A stretch of 64,000 nucleotides of DNA from Metridium senile (GCA_949775045.1 OX459109.1:1830108-1894107), one strand, 5' to 3'; counted from the first letter of the stretch, positions 1 to 25,743 are shown. The notes: a model not told the origin generated them from the sequence alone. Translations and numbers: made by a program.

Positions 1-13838
<13,838 letters not shown>

Positions 13839-13856
13839 TATTCACAGGGAAACTTG

Positions 13857-14340
13857 CATGGAAAGTAATAATGATGGTGGTGATGATGGTGGTGTTGATG
13901 ATGGTGGTGATGATAGTGATGATGATAGTGATGATGATGATGATGATAGTGATGATAGTAATGATGATGATGATAGTGATGATAGTAATGATGATGATGA
14001 TAGTGATGATAGTGATGATGATGATGATAGTGATGATGGTGAAGACGGTGGTGATGATGGTGAAGACGGTAGTAGTGGTGGTAGTGATGATGATGATGAT
14101 GGTGATGAAGACGGTGGTGATGGTGATGATGATGCATAGTGGTAGTGATGATGATGACGGAGGTGGTGATGGTGATAATGATGATGGTGAAGACGATGGT
14201 GATGGTGATGATGGTGCATAGTGGTAGTGGCGGTAGTGATGATGATGACGGGAGTGATGGTGGTGATAATGATGATGACGATTTCATTTGATAGTGATGA
14301 TGATGACGCTCGTAGTGACGATGATGATGGTTATGACGTA
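13857..14340. repeat. GAT/GGT/AGT microsatellite just after the stop codon
   Basis: Imperfect (GAT)n begins about 20 bases after the TGA of the SARA-like gene and would be part of its 3' UTR if the poly(A) signal near 14410 is used. Asp-, Ser- and Met-rich frames are artefacts. Confidence 0.9.
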
Positions 14341-14559
14341 GACATCACCATATCATAAATATATAATAAGATCATTCACCATAAACACGACTACAAAGTA
14401 GTATAAAAAAATAAATGTTTATAGAATAGATTTCAACATTACATAACAGTAAGAAAACAAAGTTAATCTTCAGCGATTCTAGTGGAAGAAACAACTTTCT
14501 TTCGCCAGACACCTGTAATTTAAAAAGGAACTCTAAAAGAGCACCTTTATAATTCTGGT

Positions 14560-14762
14560 TATTTTAGTATTTTCAGGGTCAAACCCTAAAAATACTGAAG
14601 CACAAGTCATTATAATAGATAACATCACACCATTTAAATTCAAACTCAAAACTTTTCTTTTTCAATAATTCTATTTTGCATTGGTTGTTTTTTGTAAGAG
14701 CATTGAGCTTTTATAATGCTCCTGAAACTTTGTATTATTATTATTATAAAGCACAAAGATTT
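14560..14762 (+). mobile_element. LINE 3' terminal fragment
   Basis: One frame reads ITPFKFKLKTFLFQ and stop, the usual C-terminal end of a non-LTR retrotransposon ORF2. It is followed by a short tail ending in (TTA)n, as at other LINE 3' ends in this window. Confidence 0.45.
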
Positions 14763-14929
14763 AAACCGTAAAATAGTCATATTGTTAATACTTATAATTC
14801 TTTTATTTAGTTACTGTTAGTTGCTGTCACAGACAAAAAATATAAAATATCTTTAAAACATGCACGCATTGTAATTAGTTGATGCGCATGCTTTATGTAA
14901 GCAAACAGCACGCACGTTTGAAGTCTGGG

Positions 14930-15124
14930 TACGAAAATACGACCGCAAAGCATGCATGGACTGTTTGGCTGGACAAAAATCAAAGATGGCGTCCGAATCA
15001 GTCGTTTATAAGTGATATGGCTCATCATTTTAACTGTTGTGTGCCGGGCTGCACTAATAGGTTTAGGAGTAATCCGAATCTCCACTACTACAAACTATGT
15101 AAGCAACATACGCAGACTCAGTGA
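14930..15124 (+). pseudogene. THAP-type zinc finger fragment
   Basis: The frame from ATG at 15019 reads MAHHFNCCVPGCTNRFRSNP, which has the CxxxC, NR and basic features of a THAP DNA-binding domain start, then ends after about 35 residues with no second half. The preceding 70 bases (GACCGCAAAGCATGCATGGA, TTTGG, TGGACA, AAGATGGCGTC) also precede the SAP/SWIM pseudogene at 35.25 kb, so both share a promoter-like leader. It is likely a broken transposon- or host-derived gene. Confidence 0.4.
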
Positions 15125-15149
15125 AGTATTTCTCGACTAGATGTGAGAA

Positions 15150-15420
15150 AAGCCCGGGGGGTACTCCCTTTGTCCAAGTGGTAGGGGTGATCGGCGGAGG
15201 TTTTGAAAACGAACTCTATAAGGTACGCACAGATAAAAATAACCTATAAAGCCTTGTCGATTTCTACCCCAATAAAGCAACAAAACAGTAAAGGTACGAA
15301 ATTATGTTACGTAACTGATTCTTGAACCCTAAAAGGACCCTAGCTAAAAGGTACGCACAGGAAATATTTTCAACCCTAAAAGGTACCCCCCCCCCCCCCC
15401 CCCCCTCCCCGACATTTGGG
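15150..15420. repeat. Interspersed repeat ending in poly(C), copy 1
   Basis: TACTCCCTTTGTCCAAGTGG through AAAGGTACGCACAG and CCCTAAAAGGTACC recurs at about 37015-37320 in the same orientation. This copy ends in a run of about 25 C with one T. Confidence 0.7.
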
Positions 15421-15939
15421 CTTAAAATATTCTAGCATTATCTATCTTTTCCTCATCAAATTGGGCTTCCTGTGTTAGCTGACCTTTGACTCCATGGCAA
15501 CACATGTAAAAATCGATAGGGAAAAACCTTGTTTTTATATTTGAAATTGCAAAAAGTGGATAATTTGTCATTACCGCAGAATGTAAAACAATATTTGCTA
15601 ACAGCATCCTTAATATTGGTACTAGATATAGTCTAAAAAGCATCGAAAACGACTGAAACTTCAAATGCAGATTCACATGGCTCAGATGGTACAAATGAAT
15701 GCCTTGTAAACGAATATGCCTTTTGCAACAACAGGTCACGTGACCGTGCCCCTTTTAAATCGAGCAGCTATGTCAAAATGAACATCAGAAATGAAAAGAG
15801 CACCTCCATATTAGTAAGAAGCCAAAGTTTTAGCTCATTATGATGAGCATAGGAGAAATGGCATTAAATATAAAATTCAATATTTTATAAGGATTTGTAT
15901 GGAAAATATGCACTAGATGTCAAAGCTTGCCATCCAGAA

Positions 15940-16345
15940 CAATTATTGCTATTGTTATCGTTATTTCTGTTTTTTTTTTTTTTTTTACTTTTGTTTTTGT
16001 TTTGTTATTGTTATTGTCATTGTCATTGTCTTTGTCATTGTCATTGTTATTGTCAATTCTATTGTTATTGTCATTGTCATTGTTATTGTCATTACTATTG
16101 TTATTGTCATTGTTATTGTTATTGTTATTGTCATTGTTATTGCTATTGCTATTGTCATTGTCATTGCTATTGTCATTGTTATTGTCATTGTTATTGCTAT
16201 TGTTATTATTGTATTTGTCATTGCTATTGTTATCGTTATTATTGTTGTTATTATTGTCATTGTTATTGCTTTTGCTATTGTAATTGTTATTGTTTTGTTA
16301 TTGCTGTTGTAATTGTTCTTGTTCTTGTTTTGTTATTTATTAATT
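15940..16345. repeat. (TTATTG)n-type satellite downstream of CLN3-like copy 1
   Basis: Imperfect TTATTG/TCATTG hexanucleotide tract. In the orientation of copy 1 (minus) it reads CAATAA and starts within about 30 bases after the stop codon. The same hexanucleotide follows copies 4 (55120-55205) and 5 (59432-59780). Confidence 0.9.
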
Positions 16346-17051
16346 AATGCCAATTGAAGATTGCGACTTTATATCAAACCTTTGCATACAGAAATTGATT
16401 TCTCCACTCTTGAAGGTCGAGTAAAGCAGTAAACAGAATCTGCTGCAGTTTCAGTGCAGTGATGTCTTATGGCAGGTTCAATAGCAAGACCACCTAACGA
16501 TGCTATAAGAACACCAAGGTGTATAGGAGCGAACACCATGGTCAGAATGAATTCCCGGGCACTTCCTTCAAAAGATGCTCGTGCATGCAAGCTCCAGACA
16601 ATGTACAAACACAAGACCAGCAACAACAGAAATATTGGAACTCCAACCCCAGGTAGGAATCGATACCAAGACTCCATCAAAAAGAACGTCAAGTGTAACA
16701 CTTCGATGGCGGCCAAGACACACAAGCAAAGACGCGTAGGAGTCAGCAGCCATGAGGGTTTCACGTAATTGAAAATACTTCGATTGAACCGACCCAGGAC
16801 TTCTCCTATCATCAGAGCCAGAGACTGAATAATACTGGTAGTGGTCACGTGGTTGGAATGGTGAACTGTGATAGGCTATGGTCGTGATGAGGACTGGAAG
16901 AATAAATACTCAGAAAAGAATGTTAAAAAAACTGGCGCATCTGACTTCGAAGAACAGCTTCTTGACAGTACAGAGTTTTTCTTTGATTGTGAGTATATCT
17001 TCATTGGAAAATGTATGAATATTTTGTTGCTTTTGAAACACTTCTTTACCC

Positions 17052-17385
17052 ATGGGGTGGCATGGGTGGCCTAGCGGTTATAGCGCTGGCCTTTCACCGC
17101 TGTGACCCGAGTTCGATTCCCGGCTCGGGCACATAAGTGAATTGAGTTTGTTTGATGTGTTGTTCTCTCTCATGCCACGAGGGTTTTTCTCCGGGTTCTC
17201 CGGTTTTCCTCCCTCCACAAAAAATCAATATGTGTGTACGAATGTAGTGTGCTTGGAAAATACAGAACGTAGTGCGGAGTGTGGGTGAGTGATAGCAGGC
17301 ACACATCAGCTGTATAGTTGCGAATATAATCAGCCTGCTTTAACAAATAAAATATTTATCTATTTTTTATTTTTATCTCATCGTG
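17052..17385 (+). mobile_element. tRNA-derived SINE inserted in exon 2 of CLN3-like copy 1
   Basis: The tRNA-like head has an A-box GGTGGCCTAGCGGTTATAGC and a B-box GAGTTCGATTCCCGGCTCG. The body contains CCACGAGGGTTTTTCTCCGG and GGTTTTCCTCCCTCC, and the tail is A/T-rich (AAATAAAATATTTATC). The intact homologues (copies 4 and 5) run straight from the TTTACCCAT-equivalent sequence to the ATCGT-equivalent sequence, so the insertion is directly visible by comparison. Confidence 0.85.
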
Positions 17386-17879
17386 TTCTGAGTCGTCTAG
17401 TTTTTGGTACTCGACTTCGTCTCTGCGTTGCTCATTTCGAGTGATTTCTTTTTGGATGAAATAGTAGCACAGGAGAAATAGAAATGAGCACGGCCCGAGG
17501 ATGAATAGGGTGATGTTTGGTGATACACAAAACCATGTTGTTATTGCTGAAAAACAAAATGATGTGGTATTAACTATAGTTGTTTCTAGTCCCTTTCTTA
17601 TTATGTCTCCGGTATTTCGCCTCCATATAGTCTCCGTTTAATCTTCCCTTCTATTTTTTTTTAATGAAAAGTCGCAGCTTTGTCAAAAACAAAAGAGAAA
17701 GAAACAAATTAAATTCGATCGAAAGAAAATAAGAAGAAGATGTAGCGCCTTAATTATGAATGAGGATAATTATTATTATTCGTCTTCCTATAGTTGTTTT
17801 TCATCTATTTGTCCCACATCTTTCATTTATCTATGATATGATATTTATCTAGTTTTGTTTCGTGTTTAGTTAACCGCCG

Positions 17880-17925
17880 ACCGGTTAGCTTAGTTGGTTA
17901 AGCGCCAGATTTAGTGCCTTATAAA
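17880..17925 (+). repeat. tRNA-like SINE head shared by introns of copies 1 and 4
   Basis: GGTTAGCTTAGTTGGTTAAGCG is an A-box-containing tRNA-like head. Its mirror is in the intron of copy 4 (about 53283-53318, opposite strand), so it predates the duplication. Confidence 0.5.
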
Positions 17926-19307
17926 TGATGCTAATTATTATATTATTAAGAGCGAGTCCGCGTGAAAACCATGCAAAATCGAAAAATGTGTCTACAACGG
18001 GTATCACCGATTTCTTTCATTTTTGGCCGAGATATGTATTTTAGTGTAAATATTAACTGTGTGCAATATAAAACAAAAATATTAAATTCTCTAGCAGATA
18101 TCGAGGTTTAAGGGAATGTAGTCAGACGAACGATAAAAATTGCTTGAAATTTACACCAACTTTACAAATCAATTTCTCTAAAAATATAGCTTTTTTCTTA
18201 CCTGGAATTCGTACAGACCTACTACAACATATAATAAATACAACGACAGTATCAAAGTATCAAAAGATTTATTTAAAGAAAATATTTGCTTATTTACATA
18301 TCAGGCTATGAAATCTACATTTTGAGTATGCATTCTTAACAATTCGATATACAAGATCCGGCAACTTTTTAAAACCACAAAGTTTGACTTTTATGTACAA
18401 CTGATAATGGTTAACAAATACAAAGGAAAAAAATTCTGTAAAGTTTTAAGGGTGAAGAGATACAGTATCACGAATTTCGCGTTTTTACACGTATCCAATT
18501 ATAAGACTAATGACCATTTGCGACTAAAAAAGCCGATAAGTTTTAAAATACTTACCTAAAAACAACAGCTAATGTAGTAGGGCGATTTAAGAAGTCATAA
18601 ATGTACAATGTTAAAATATTTTAACTATACGCTGTTTTTTTTATTTTCCGAAAGAAATACACACAAAAACATGCCGAGTTTGCATCAACGATAATGCTAT
18701 TAAAGCTGATCGAATGGTTCAAATTACAACAAAGAGCCTTAAATTGAGTTGATTTTAATATGTATAAATATTCGAAACTTACATCTTTAAGACAGCAGAT
18801 TCGTAAAATAAAAGTCGAAAACGTGGAAATTATCCAAATGACAACGACAGCGCGCGTAGCCAAGTGTGATTATCAGTACTAAACAATCAACTGTCATGAA
18901 CTGGTTCCCGGTCGTTAACCATTTTAGAGTTAACTTTCAGAAAAGCATGTTATTATGACATAAAAAATGGAATGAAATAATAGTGATAATAACAATAAAA
19001 TAAAATAATGCCGGCCCAACAGAGATCGTAAAGTGAGTTAGCGATTCTCTTCCGTCAAACAAATTGTCTATTAAAATATTTGCATACTAATGTCAGTGAA
19101 AACAAATTTTAGCCTAGCGATGTATTCAACGGGTATCAGAACGTTAAAACTAAATAAATGTATATTTTTTGGACCAACTATTCTATTTGAAATAATATTT
19201 TTTACCTAGCTGTTTTTTTGTTCACATTGTCAGTTGTTTATAGTATAAACTAGACGCTCTGTGAGCGATTACTCGGGCTACTGAACAGAAGGGATTCTGA
19301 GGGATTG

Positions 19308-19458
19308 AAATAGCTGTTATTACAGTTATATGCAAATGATTTTGAACAATGGGTTGAAGTTGAGGCTTTCGGGCGAAAACAATAGGTTTGCCCGAAAGCC
19401 TCGATTTGAATCCATTGTTTGAAATCATTTGCATATAACTGTAATAACAGCTATTCAT
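19308..19458. mobile_element. Hairpin MITE, about 150 bp
   Basis: AATAGCTGTTATTACAGTTA through TTGAGGCTTTCGGGC is followed by its reverse complement around a short loop near 19380. It is nested inside the TTAA element. Confidence 0.75.
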
Positions 19459-20047
19459 AATGTATCATACATAGATCATACACAATACATATACAGTGGT
19501 ACCTCTATTAAGCGGTCACCCATTATAAGTGGTCACCCTCTATTAGGCGGTCAGAATAAAAAGCTCCAAATCTATTCCTATATACCTATTCTATCCTCTT
19601 TTCTGCGGCCAACCCGGCTACTTTGGCAAGTCCCGAGGGTGAGGAGGAACTAAATTGGTTGATTAATGTTTACAAAATGTTTAAAATGTGCACAAAAATA
19701 AACATATGCACGTAAATCATTTATGACTAATTTTAGGTTATTTTAATGAGAAATGTCCTTATCCCAAATTTCATAATGTTTTTATTGAGAAAACTAAATC
19801 TCAGAAACATTATTATCAAGATTAACCTTTTGAGAAATAAACGTCACGAAAATAAAGATGGATTTTGGGCTGTATGAATCTGCTCGACATATATTTCTAT
19901 GTACCGGGATGCCTGTGTTACAAAGTGTTGACATTTCATCCCGTCCCCTCCCCCCAAAGCGCCGCTACGAAGATTTGAGTATGCGATATATAGAGTTCGA
20001 AAACTTGAATGCTTCGAAAACTTGAAGTTGTTCTTGAAAATTGAACG

Positions 20048-20462
20048 TCAGAACAAGAAAGATAGATAGTTATTTAAGCAATTTGTGTAATTTTTGAGGC
20101 GATTTGGGCTGTTGAGAGTGGTTTTCAGACAGGCCGATCTGAATGTTTTTATGTCGTGTTGACGTGTTCGCTTTGTAGGCTTCGTGAAGGAAGTCACGTT
20201 CTCTGACATTATGAAGAACAAAAATAGCACATTAATCAATATAAACTCAAGATTTCTGTTTGAAAGTGCTTGATAATATACCGAAGCGAATGCAATTCTT
20301 GATTCTGCTGGCGTGGCACATCTTCTGTTTTGTGCTAGAAAGGACTTCGCTAACGGCGGATCATTCCGGCCAAGATATCCTCGTCTTTATAAAAAAGAAA
20401 ATAGCAAGCTATATTTCGGGAGTCAACCCTGTAGTACAGCAACTAACAATTTGAGGTAATGT
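20048..20462. repeat. Repeat copy, inverted counterpart at 28190-28510
   Basis: AGGCGATTTGGGCTGTTGAG, TTTTCAGACAGGCCGAT, ACATTATGAAGAACAAAAAT and the later CATCTTCTGTTTTGTGCTAG all recur in reverse complement at 28.2-28.5 kb. The 28-kb copy leads to a (TTA)n/(TTC)n tail, which suggests a LINE 3' region. Confidence 0.6.
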
Positions 20463-21077
20463 CTTGTCGATCATCAGTCCAAAACATATAGCCATTACTT
20501 TCTGCGGGATCAGAGTTAAACGAGTAAACGAGAGTCGTTATTCGATCGAACAATTAATTCGTCATAATCATCGTCAGTCTCGTCAATCACATCAAAACTA
20601 AAATTTCAATCGATATTTATTCGTTCGTATTAACCTTCGGTCAGCGATCGTTGCCCATGCGCTGTCATGCACTACCAGGAACGCCTGGGACCTGACCCTC
20701 CAATTTGAGGACCACGACAAAGAATAATACGACGACGACGAAGAACCGTTTGCATTTTTAGACTCGAGCTACCACAGGTAGCCAGAGTAATTAGCACTAG
20801 ACTAGACCAATTATGTTTGATTGACGGAAGAGAATCGCTTCACAGTCGTTTGGCGGGAATGGCAAGTATTTTATTACTTAAAAATCAATGGTAATCCAGA
20901 TTCATCTTATTCACTCTCTAGATATCTCAACGTAAAAAAGAAACGGCTCAATTCAAAGCTCTTCAATACTAGTTGTCAATATATATAGTATTCAATGAAA
21001 ATTCCTTTAAACGATATAATAAACTATTTAGTATTTTTAATTTCACCGAAACTCAGATGGGATCGAAAATGCAACCC

Positions 21078-21488
21078 TTACTTAGATGTAACAATACCTT
21101 GACCAATTTCGCATAACATTCCCCATGTTTCGAACATCTCTTGAGAAATACGCTTTGCATGTCCACCTCTGGCAGGCTTTTGTTTAGAATCGTGTGGAGG
21201 ATGCTTACAGACTCGACTGGGACGCCAGCCTAAACCAAAGTGGTCTCTATGCAGCGGACATATTGTCATATCATCTGTATTTTCAGTTTTAAAAACACCA
21301 GCTCTTAAAAGACAAAGTTCCCACTCGTACTTCACATCTTTGGAAGAAGTTTTTAAACAGCCAAGTAGATGGGTGCAGATAATCTTTGTACAAGATTTTA
21401 AAGGTAGCAAAACAAAACAGGTGTCATTGTTTCTTCGAGAACTTCCATAATTTTCCACAGAAAGATTGTGAAAAGAGAAAACCGCCAT
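21078..21488 (-). CDS. Unrecognised Cys/His-rich ORF inside the TTAA element
   Basis: The first ATG is at 21488. About 136 residues contain YEWELCLLRAGVF, then MTICPLHRDHFGLGWRPSR, VCKHPPH, KQKPARGG, an arrangement of Cys and His that suggests a metal-binding module. The ORF is open to a TAA-type stop near the right part of the element. I do not recognise the family. It may be an accessory protein of the transposon or an exon of a spliced transposase. Confidence 0.4.
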   Translation of the reverse strand: MAVFSFHNLSVENYGSSRRNNDTCFVLLPLKSCTKIICTHLLGCLKTSSKDVKYEWELCLLRAGVFKTENTDDMTICPLHRDHFGLGWRPSRVCKHPPHDSKQKPARGGHAKRISQEMFETWGMLCEIGQGIVTSK

Positions 21489-22699
21489 AAAATAATTACT
21501 GTATGTCAAAATTAACCTCAACTAATGCACGTAAAATGAGAATTAATGTCGGTGTCTACCAAACATGCCAATTAGTCGAATGCCAATTTCAAATTTATGC
21601 AAAACAACAAAGAGAAAACTTGAAGCAAAATATGTCTTTTATTAAAATGTGTCTTGCTAGAACTTTAACAATATATTTTTATGAAAACATATTCATATCC
21701 CTGGAGAGTGATCATAATCAGGAAAATAGTAAATCAAAAAGGTTACATAGTTTTATATAGTACACTGTTGCTTTGTCTGTTTCTGTTTTTAGCAACCGCA
21801 TGAGTTCAATAATTTCTTTAACATGTTGTGTGTGAGGTTAATAAATGCATAATTCTAATACTGTAAAAATTATTATATTTCAAAAAATGATAATATTGTG
21901 AAAAAAATATTATGAAATATCGTTTTTACCAGACATAGGAAAGCCGAAGGTAGACAGACAAAACATTACTGTATTCGGCTTACAAGCCTAAAACTTAGTT
22001 ATTTGTTGTAACATTATCTTATATAATGATGAATATCATTATTTTAATTCATATAATTGATTCTTATGATTATTATCATTATATTGGGATCATATTTAGC
22101 GTGTTGTAGATTTGTTGTATATTTAGTTTTGTCACGTGACAACTTCAAACAATGTAAATTTCATTATTTTCTTAGTTATGTTTCGCTTGAAAAATAAATA
22201 CTTTACAGACTTTTTTTTCGATAAAACATTGTCTCTATCATCATACTATCTGATAAAGGTTTCAAAGTTATATGAATAACTGCCGGATAGGTGCAAATAG
22301 CTCTTTTCTAGAGTATATTTTTACACTTTTCGTCAAAGCTGAAACATAGCAATAACTCAACCCTTTATAAAACAACCCAATATTTGTTTCACGACTTTTT
22401 ATTCAACTTAAAGTACTAATAAGATAATGTGCTAAACGTGGGCAGAATATTGGTGCAGGAAACAATCTGCAAAGGAAATACGAGGCCGTAAAACGTTAGG
22501 TATATTTTATGCAAATTTTGACCGTTTTTAGGGTAAAATACTCAAACGGTTGTAACTTTAAGCCTTTTTAATTTAAAGCCAAAAAAATTCACCAAAGTAA
22601 TAAGTTCACTAAGATGTACAATCGAGCTAAGTTTGAAGAAAATCGGTGATGTACGGTGTAGACTGGTCTGCATGGTTTTCACGCGGACTCGCTCTTAAG

Positions 22700-22965
22700 A
22701 GTGAATGGTCTGATCCCAGGTGTAATCGATGTAGATGAGGCATGATCGTCCGGGGTGGTGTAGTCTTGAGAAAGACTGATGGTGTTGATGTCTGACGTTT
22801 CGACAACCTGAGCGGAAGTCATCTTTAGAGTAAAGAAAATGAAAAGACAGCGTTGTTATTTATGTGTCTGGTTCGTCGGTAATGTTGTTGTTGATGCGTG
22901 GGTGGGTAGGTGTTAGTCATTGTGTTATCGGAAAGCTTGAAGTCGTTAATGAGTCTATTGTAGGA
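22700..22965. repeat. Element fragment beside the TTAA transposon
   Basis: This is extra DNA relative to the copy 4 intron, containing GATGTCTGACGTTTCGACAA, CTGAGCGGAAGTCATC, a pattern that I associate with the termini of Penelope-like and other invertebrate elements. No ORF of note. Confidence 0.35.
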
Positions 22966-23639
22966 ATTATATTATTATTAAATAAATATTATTATTCGTC
23001 TTCCCATTATTGTTTTTCAACTATTTGTCCCACTCCCTCCGTTATATCTATGATATGAATTAACGCCTTATCAATCAGGCTATAATTATATTATATTACT
23101 ATATTTATTCACCTGTGTAAAAGAGCCGCCCAAAAACACTACCAAACCCTGTACCCATAGAATACCACGATAAAACAGACGGACTAAAGTACGATGTCAA
23201 ACCAAGCAGGCTCACGTTCATAATACCAGTCCCAAACGATGCCAAGAATACACCAAAGATCTTCAAATTCACATTATCGACAAGGCCAAGGATAGAAAAG
23301 GCGACTATGTAGAAGAAAATGACACATACAACGCGAACGATGTATGGGATCCTCTTGGCCAGGCACGGGAAGATGAGGGAGATGAGGAAAAATGGCCCGA
23401 TATCTGCTAATAAGATCGTTGAAGTTTGGATATGTGTTCCTGCCAGGATGTCCTGGGCTCCAGAGAATAGAATTACAAAGACAAGATAAGCCATTGTGGC
23501 CGAGACGAGAAAAACCACATTGATTGATGTTTTTTCCTCCATGTCTTGTCGTAGTGTTTTAACTTGTTTTACCTTAGACACTTAAGGACAGGTGATTTGA
23601 AGTTACCCGTCTAGAATACCCTTGATATTCTTTGAACAA

Positions 23640-23830
23640 CGAAACGGCTTTTGATGTTTACTTCTAGAAGAAGTAGATTCAGCAACGGCTTTTGATGTCT
23701 ACTTCTAGAAGAAGGAGATCCAGCAACGGCTTTTGGTGTCTACTTCTAGAAGAAGGAGATCCAGCAACGGCTATTGATGTCTACTTCTAGAAGAAGGAAA
23801 TCCAGCAACGGCTTTTGATGTCTAAGGTTT
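23640..23830 (-). promoter_or_regulatory. 41-bp minisatellite with TTCTAGAA palindromes upstream of CLN3-like copy 1
   Basis: Four units with TTCTAGAA at 23662, 23703, 23744 and 23785, at a 41-bp period, the nearest 120 bases upstream of the ATG. The unit also contains CAGCAACGGCTTTTGATGTC. It matches the eight-unit array upstream of copy 4 in reverse complement. TTCnnGAA is the core of a heat shock element; a regulatory role is inference. Confidence 0.6.
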
Positions 23831-23995
23831 TCTGAAAAGAAACAATGAATTTGATTGTATTCAAGAAAGAAAGCATTCCCAAAAGATATCAACAATCTGT
23901 ACATAATTTATTGTTCATTGTCAATGAATTCCCACAAGGAAATATTAAACAAGATTAAACAATCGCTTTTCAATTCTATTCAGAGGAATGCTAAC

Positions 23996-24182
23996 GAACT
24001 TAAATGCTAAAGACTTGATGACATTAAACGTGTTTTTGTTGCAAAATTATATGTAAGTATATGCTACTAAATCAATCGACGATAATTTTGCAACAAAAAC
24101 ACGTTTAATGTCATCAAGTCTTTAGCTTAAAGTGCGGATACAGCAATGCAGGAGATCTCGGTTCGAATCCTGTCGTTGGTAC
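23996..24182. mobile_element. Hairpin element with adjacent tRNA-like B-box
   Basis: GCTAAAGACTTGATGACATT and AACGTGTTTTTGTTGCAAAA (24006-24050) are repeated exactly inverted at 24075-24126. A fragment with GGTTCGAATCC at about 24152 follows and looks like the 3' half of a tRNA-like sequence; no full tRNA can be folded. Confidence 0.65.
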
Positions 24183-25254
24183 TCAAATAAATTTTTTCGA
24201 CAAAAATCGCTATCAAGTAAATTATTTCTAAGTCAACTGATGTTTACTAGTAGAGACGAGGGGATGCAAGTAATTATAAATGCAAGGGCTTTATCTAGAT
24301 AAAGCCCTTGTATTGGAAATGAGCCTGTTATTATCCTAGATACAACCCTGTCGATGTCAAGTTGATACCTTTTCAAAAGTTCGACTTTTGAAGATATTAA
24401 ATCGATCCCAGCCAAAAGACCTATTAGATGCCCAAAATATTGACTCACACACGCCCTATGATGACCTAAATGATTAGAAAAATAGGGTGTCCCTAGCTCA
24501 TTTCCGAGATAATCAGCATTTAATGAACGCCTACGCGCGAGATTTTGAAGAAAAACCTGGGAAAACTGAAGCGATATGAAATAAATCACAACTCATATGA
24601 AAATAGTTTTTTTCATACTATATCAAGCACAAATGCCGGGTAATCAATCATTCTACAATACAACATGGATGGTTTTGAATAAAAGAGAAAGAAATACCTT
24701 GATCTGACATATTTCGTCCTTTCAGTGCTTTCAAAACTCGCATGAAGTCGGACAAAAAATACTACGAAAATCGATTTTTTTTGTATGTTAGAAAAATTAA
24801 CTTTTTAAAAAAATTTGATATAACGTAAATTTTATTAGGTTCTTTCAACTAAGCATAACAAAAGTATAGAGTCCCGCGCCAAATTCGAGGGTTTTGCCCT
24901 GTTGAAGCTCAAAACGTGTATGGTCCTAAATAAAAATTTGTATTTTATTCAGCGGTTTTTGTGCGCGCGCACATCGTGGGCTCGAATCGAACGTTCAAAA
25001 GCATTCAAAAGTAGCCAGTCACCTTGATTAAGTAAAGGATTACATAATCATTTTTTAACTCTTTACAAAAACATTGAACATTTTAAAGTGTGTAAATTAT
25101 AATTCAGAAAATTATAATGCTGTTATTAACTTATCAATTAATTTTATTATTATAACCTATTCTTATGTATATTTATAGTATATTTTAGACATTTTAATAT
25201 ACTTATATAGTTATAGTTATATTCCGTATTCTTAGATTATTCTATTATATCTTA

Positions 25255-25475
<221 letters not shown>

Positions 25476-25684
25476 TAAAATATATAAAAATTTACAACAT
25501 GATATAATTTTTAAAAAAGATATTAATGACATTAACAATTGTTTGTGTATAATGTTTGAAATTTATAAAATTGAATACTATAAAAAGTTACTAAATTATT
25601 TACATGTATCAAATAGAAAAAATTATAGTTATTGTTGAATAGAAAAATATATATTATCTAAAAAAAAGAAAGAAAAAATTATTA

Positions 25685-25693
25685 TTAAATTAC

Positions 25694-25742
<49 letters not shown>
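25685..25742. repeat. (ATT)n microsatellite
   Basis: Pure trinucleotide run. Confidence 0.9.

Positions 25743-25743
<1 letters not shown>

Larger units (their letters stand above)
17946..22698. mobile_element. TTAA-flanked inverted-repeat DNA transposon, 4.75 kb (Kolobok/piggyBac-like target)
   Basis: The left end is TTAA then GAGCGAGTCCGCGTGAAAAC and CATGCA. The right end is the exact reverse complement, then TTAA (22695-22698). About 27 bases of terminal inverted repeat are identical, and a short CACCGATTT follows on both sides. It lies in the intron of CLN3-like copy 1; copy 4 has no such element at the matching intron. TTAA target sites are known for piggyBac and Kolobok elements; the GA terminus fits Kolobok better (inference). 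The interior has no intact transposase by eye. One Cys/His-rich ORF is at 21078-21488. The first 1 kb is repeated at 48059-49063. Confidence 0.75.
16369..23542 (-). pseudogene. CLN3/battenin-like copy 1, disrupted
   Basis: Exon 1 (23113-23542, ATG at 23542, MEEKTS...) is open and close to copy 4 exon 1: it keeps SGAQDIL and several hydrophobic helices. Its donor is at 23112. Exon 2 (17546 down to 16369) is broken: a SINE lies at about 17052-17385, one extra base in the A-run at about 16925-16931, one base missing near 16890, and four extra bases at about 16824-16827, all relative to copy 4. The last 160 residues are open and ALMIGEVLGR..SWYRFLPGVGVP is preserved. The intron (17547-23112) holds a 4.75-kb transposon. 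It is inferred to be a recent loss; the expressed exon-1 product, if any, would be truncated. An upstream start at 23581 would need GTG, so it is not chosen. Confidence 0.85.

Noticed and set aside
17060..17136. Functional tRNA gene (CTTTCAC loop would suggest a Glu-type anticodon)
   Set aside because: The acceptor stem does not pair and a SINE body follows; called a tRNA-derived SINE.
24233..24589. 118-aa minus-strand frame
   Set aside because: No recognisable motif; it overlaps a hairpin-rich region with repeats shared with 50.85 kb, so it is probably repeat-derived.
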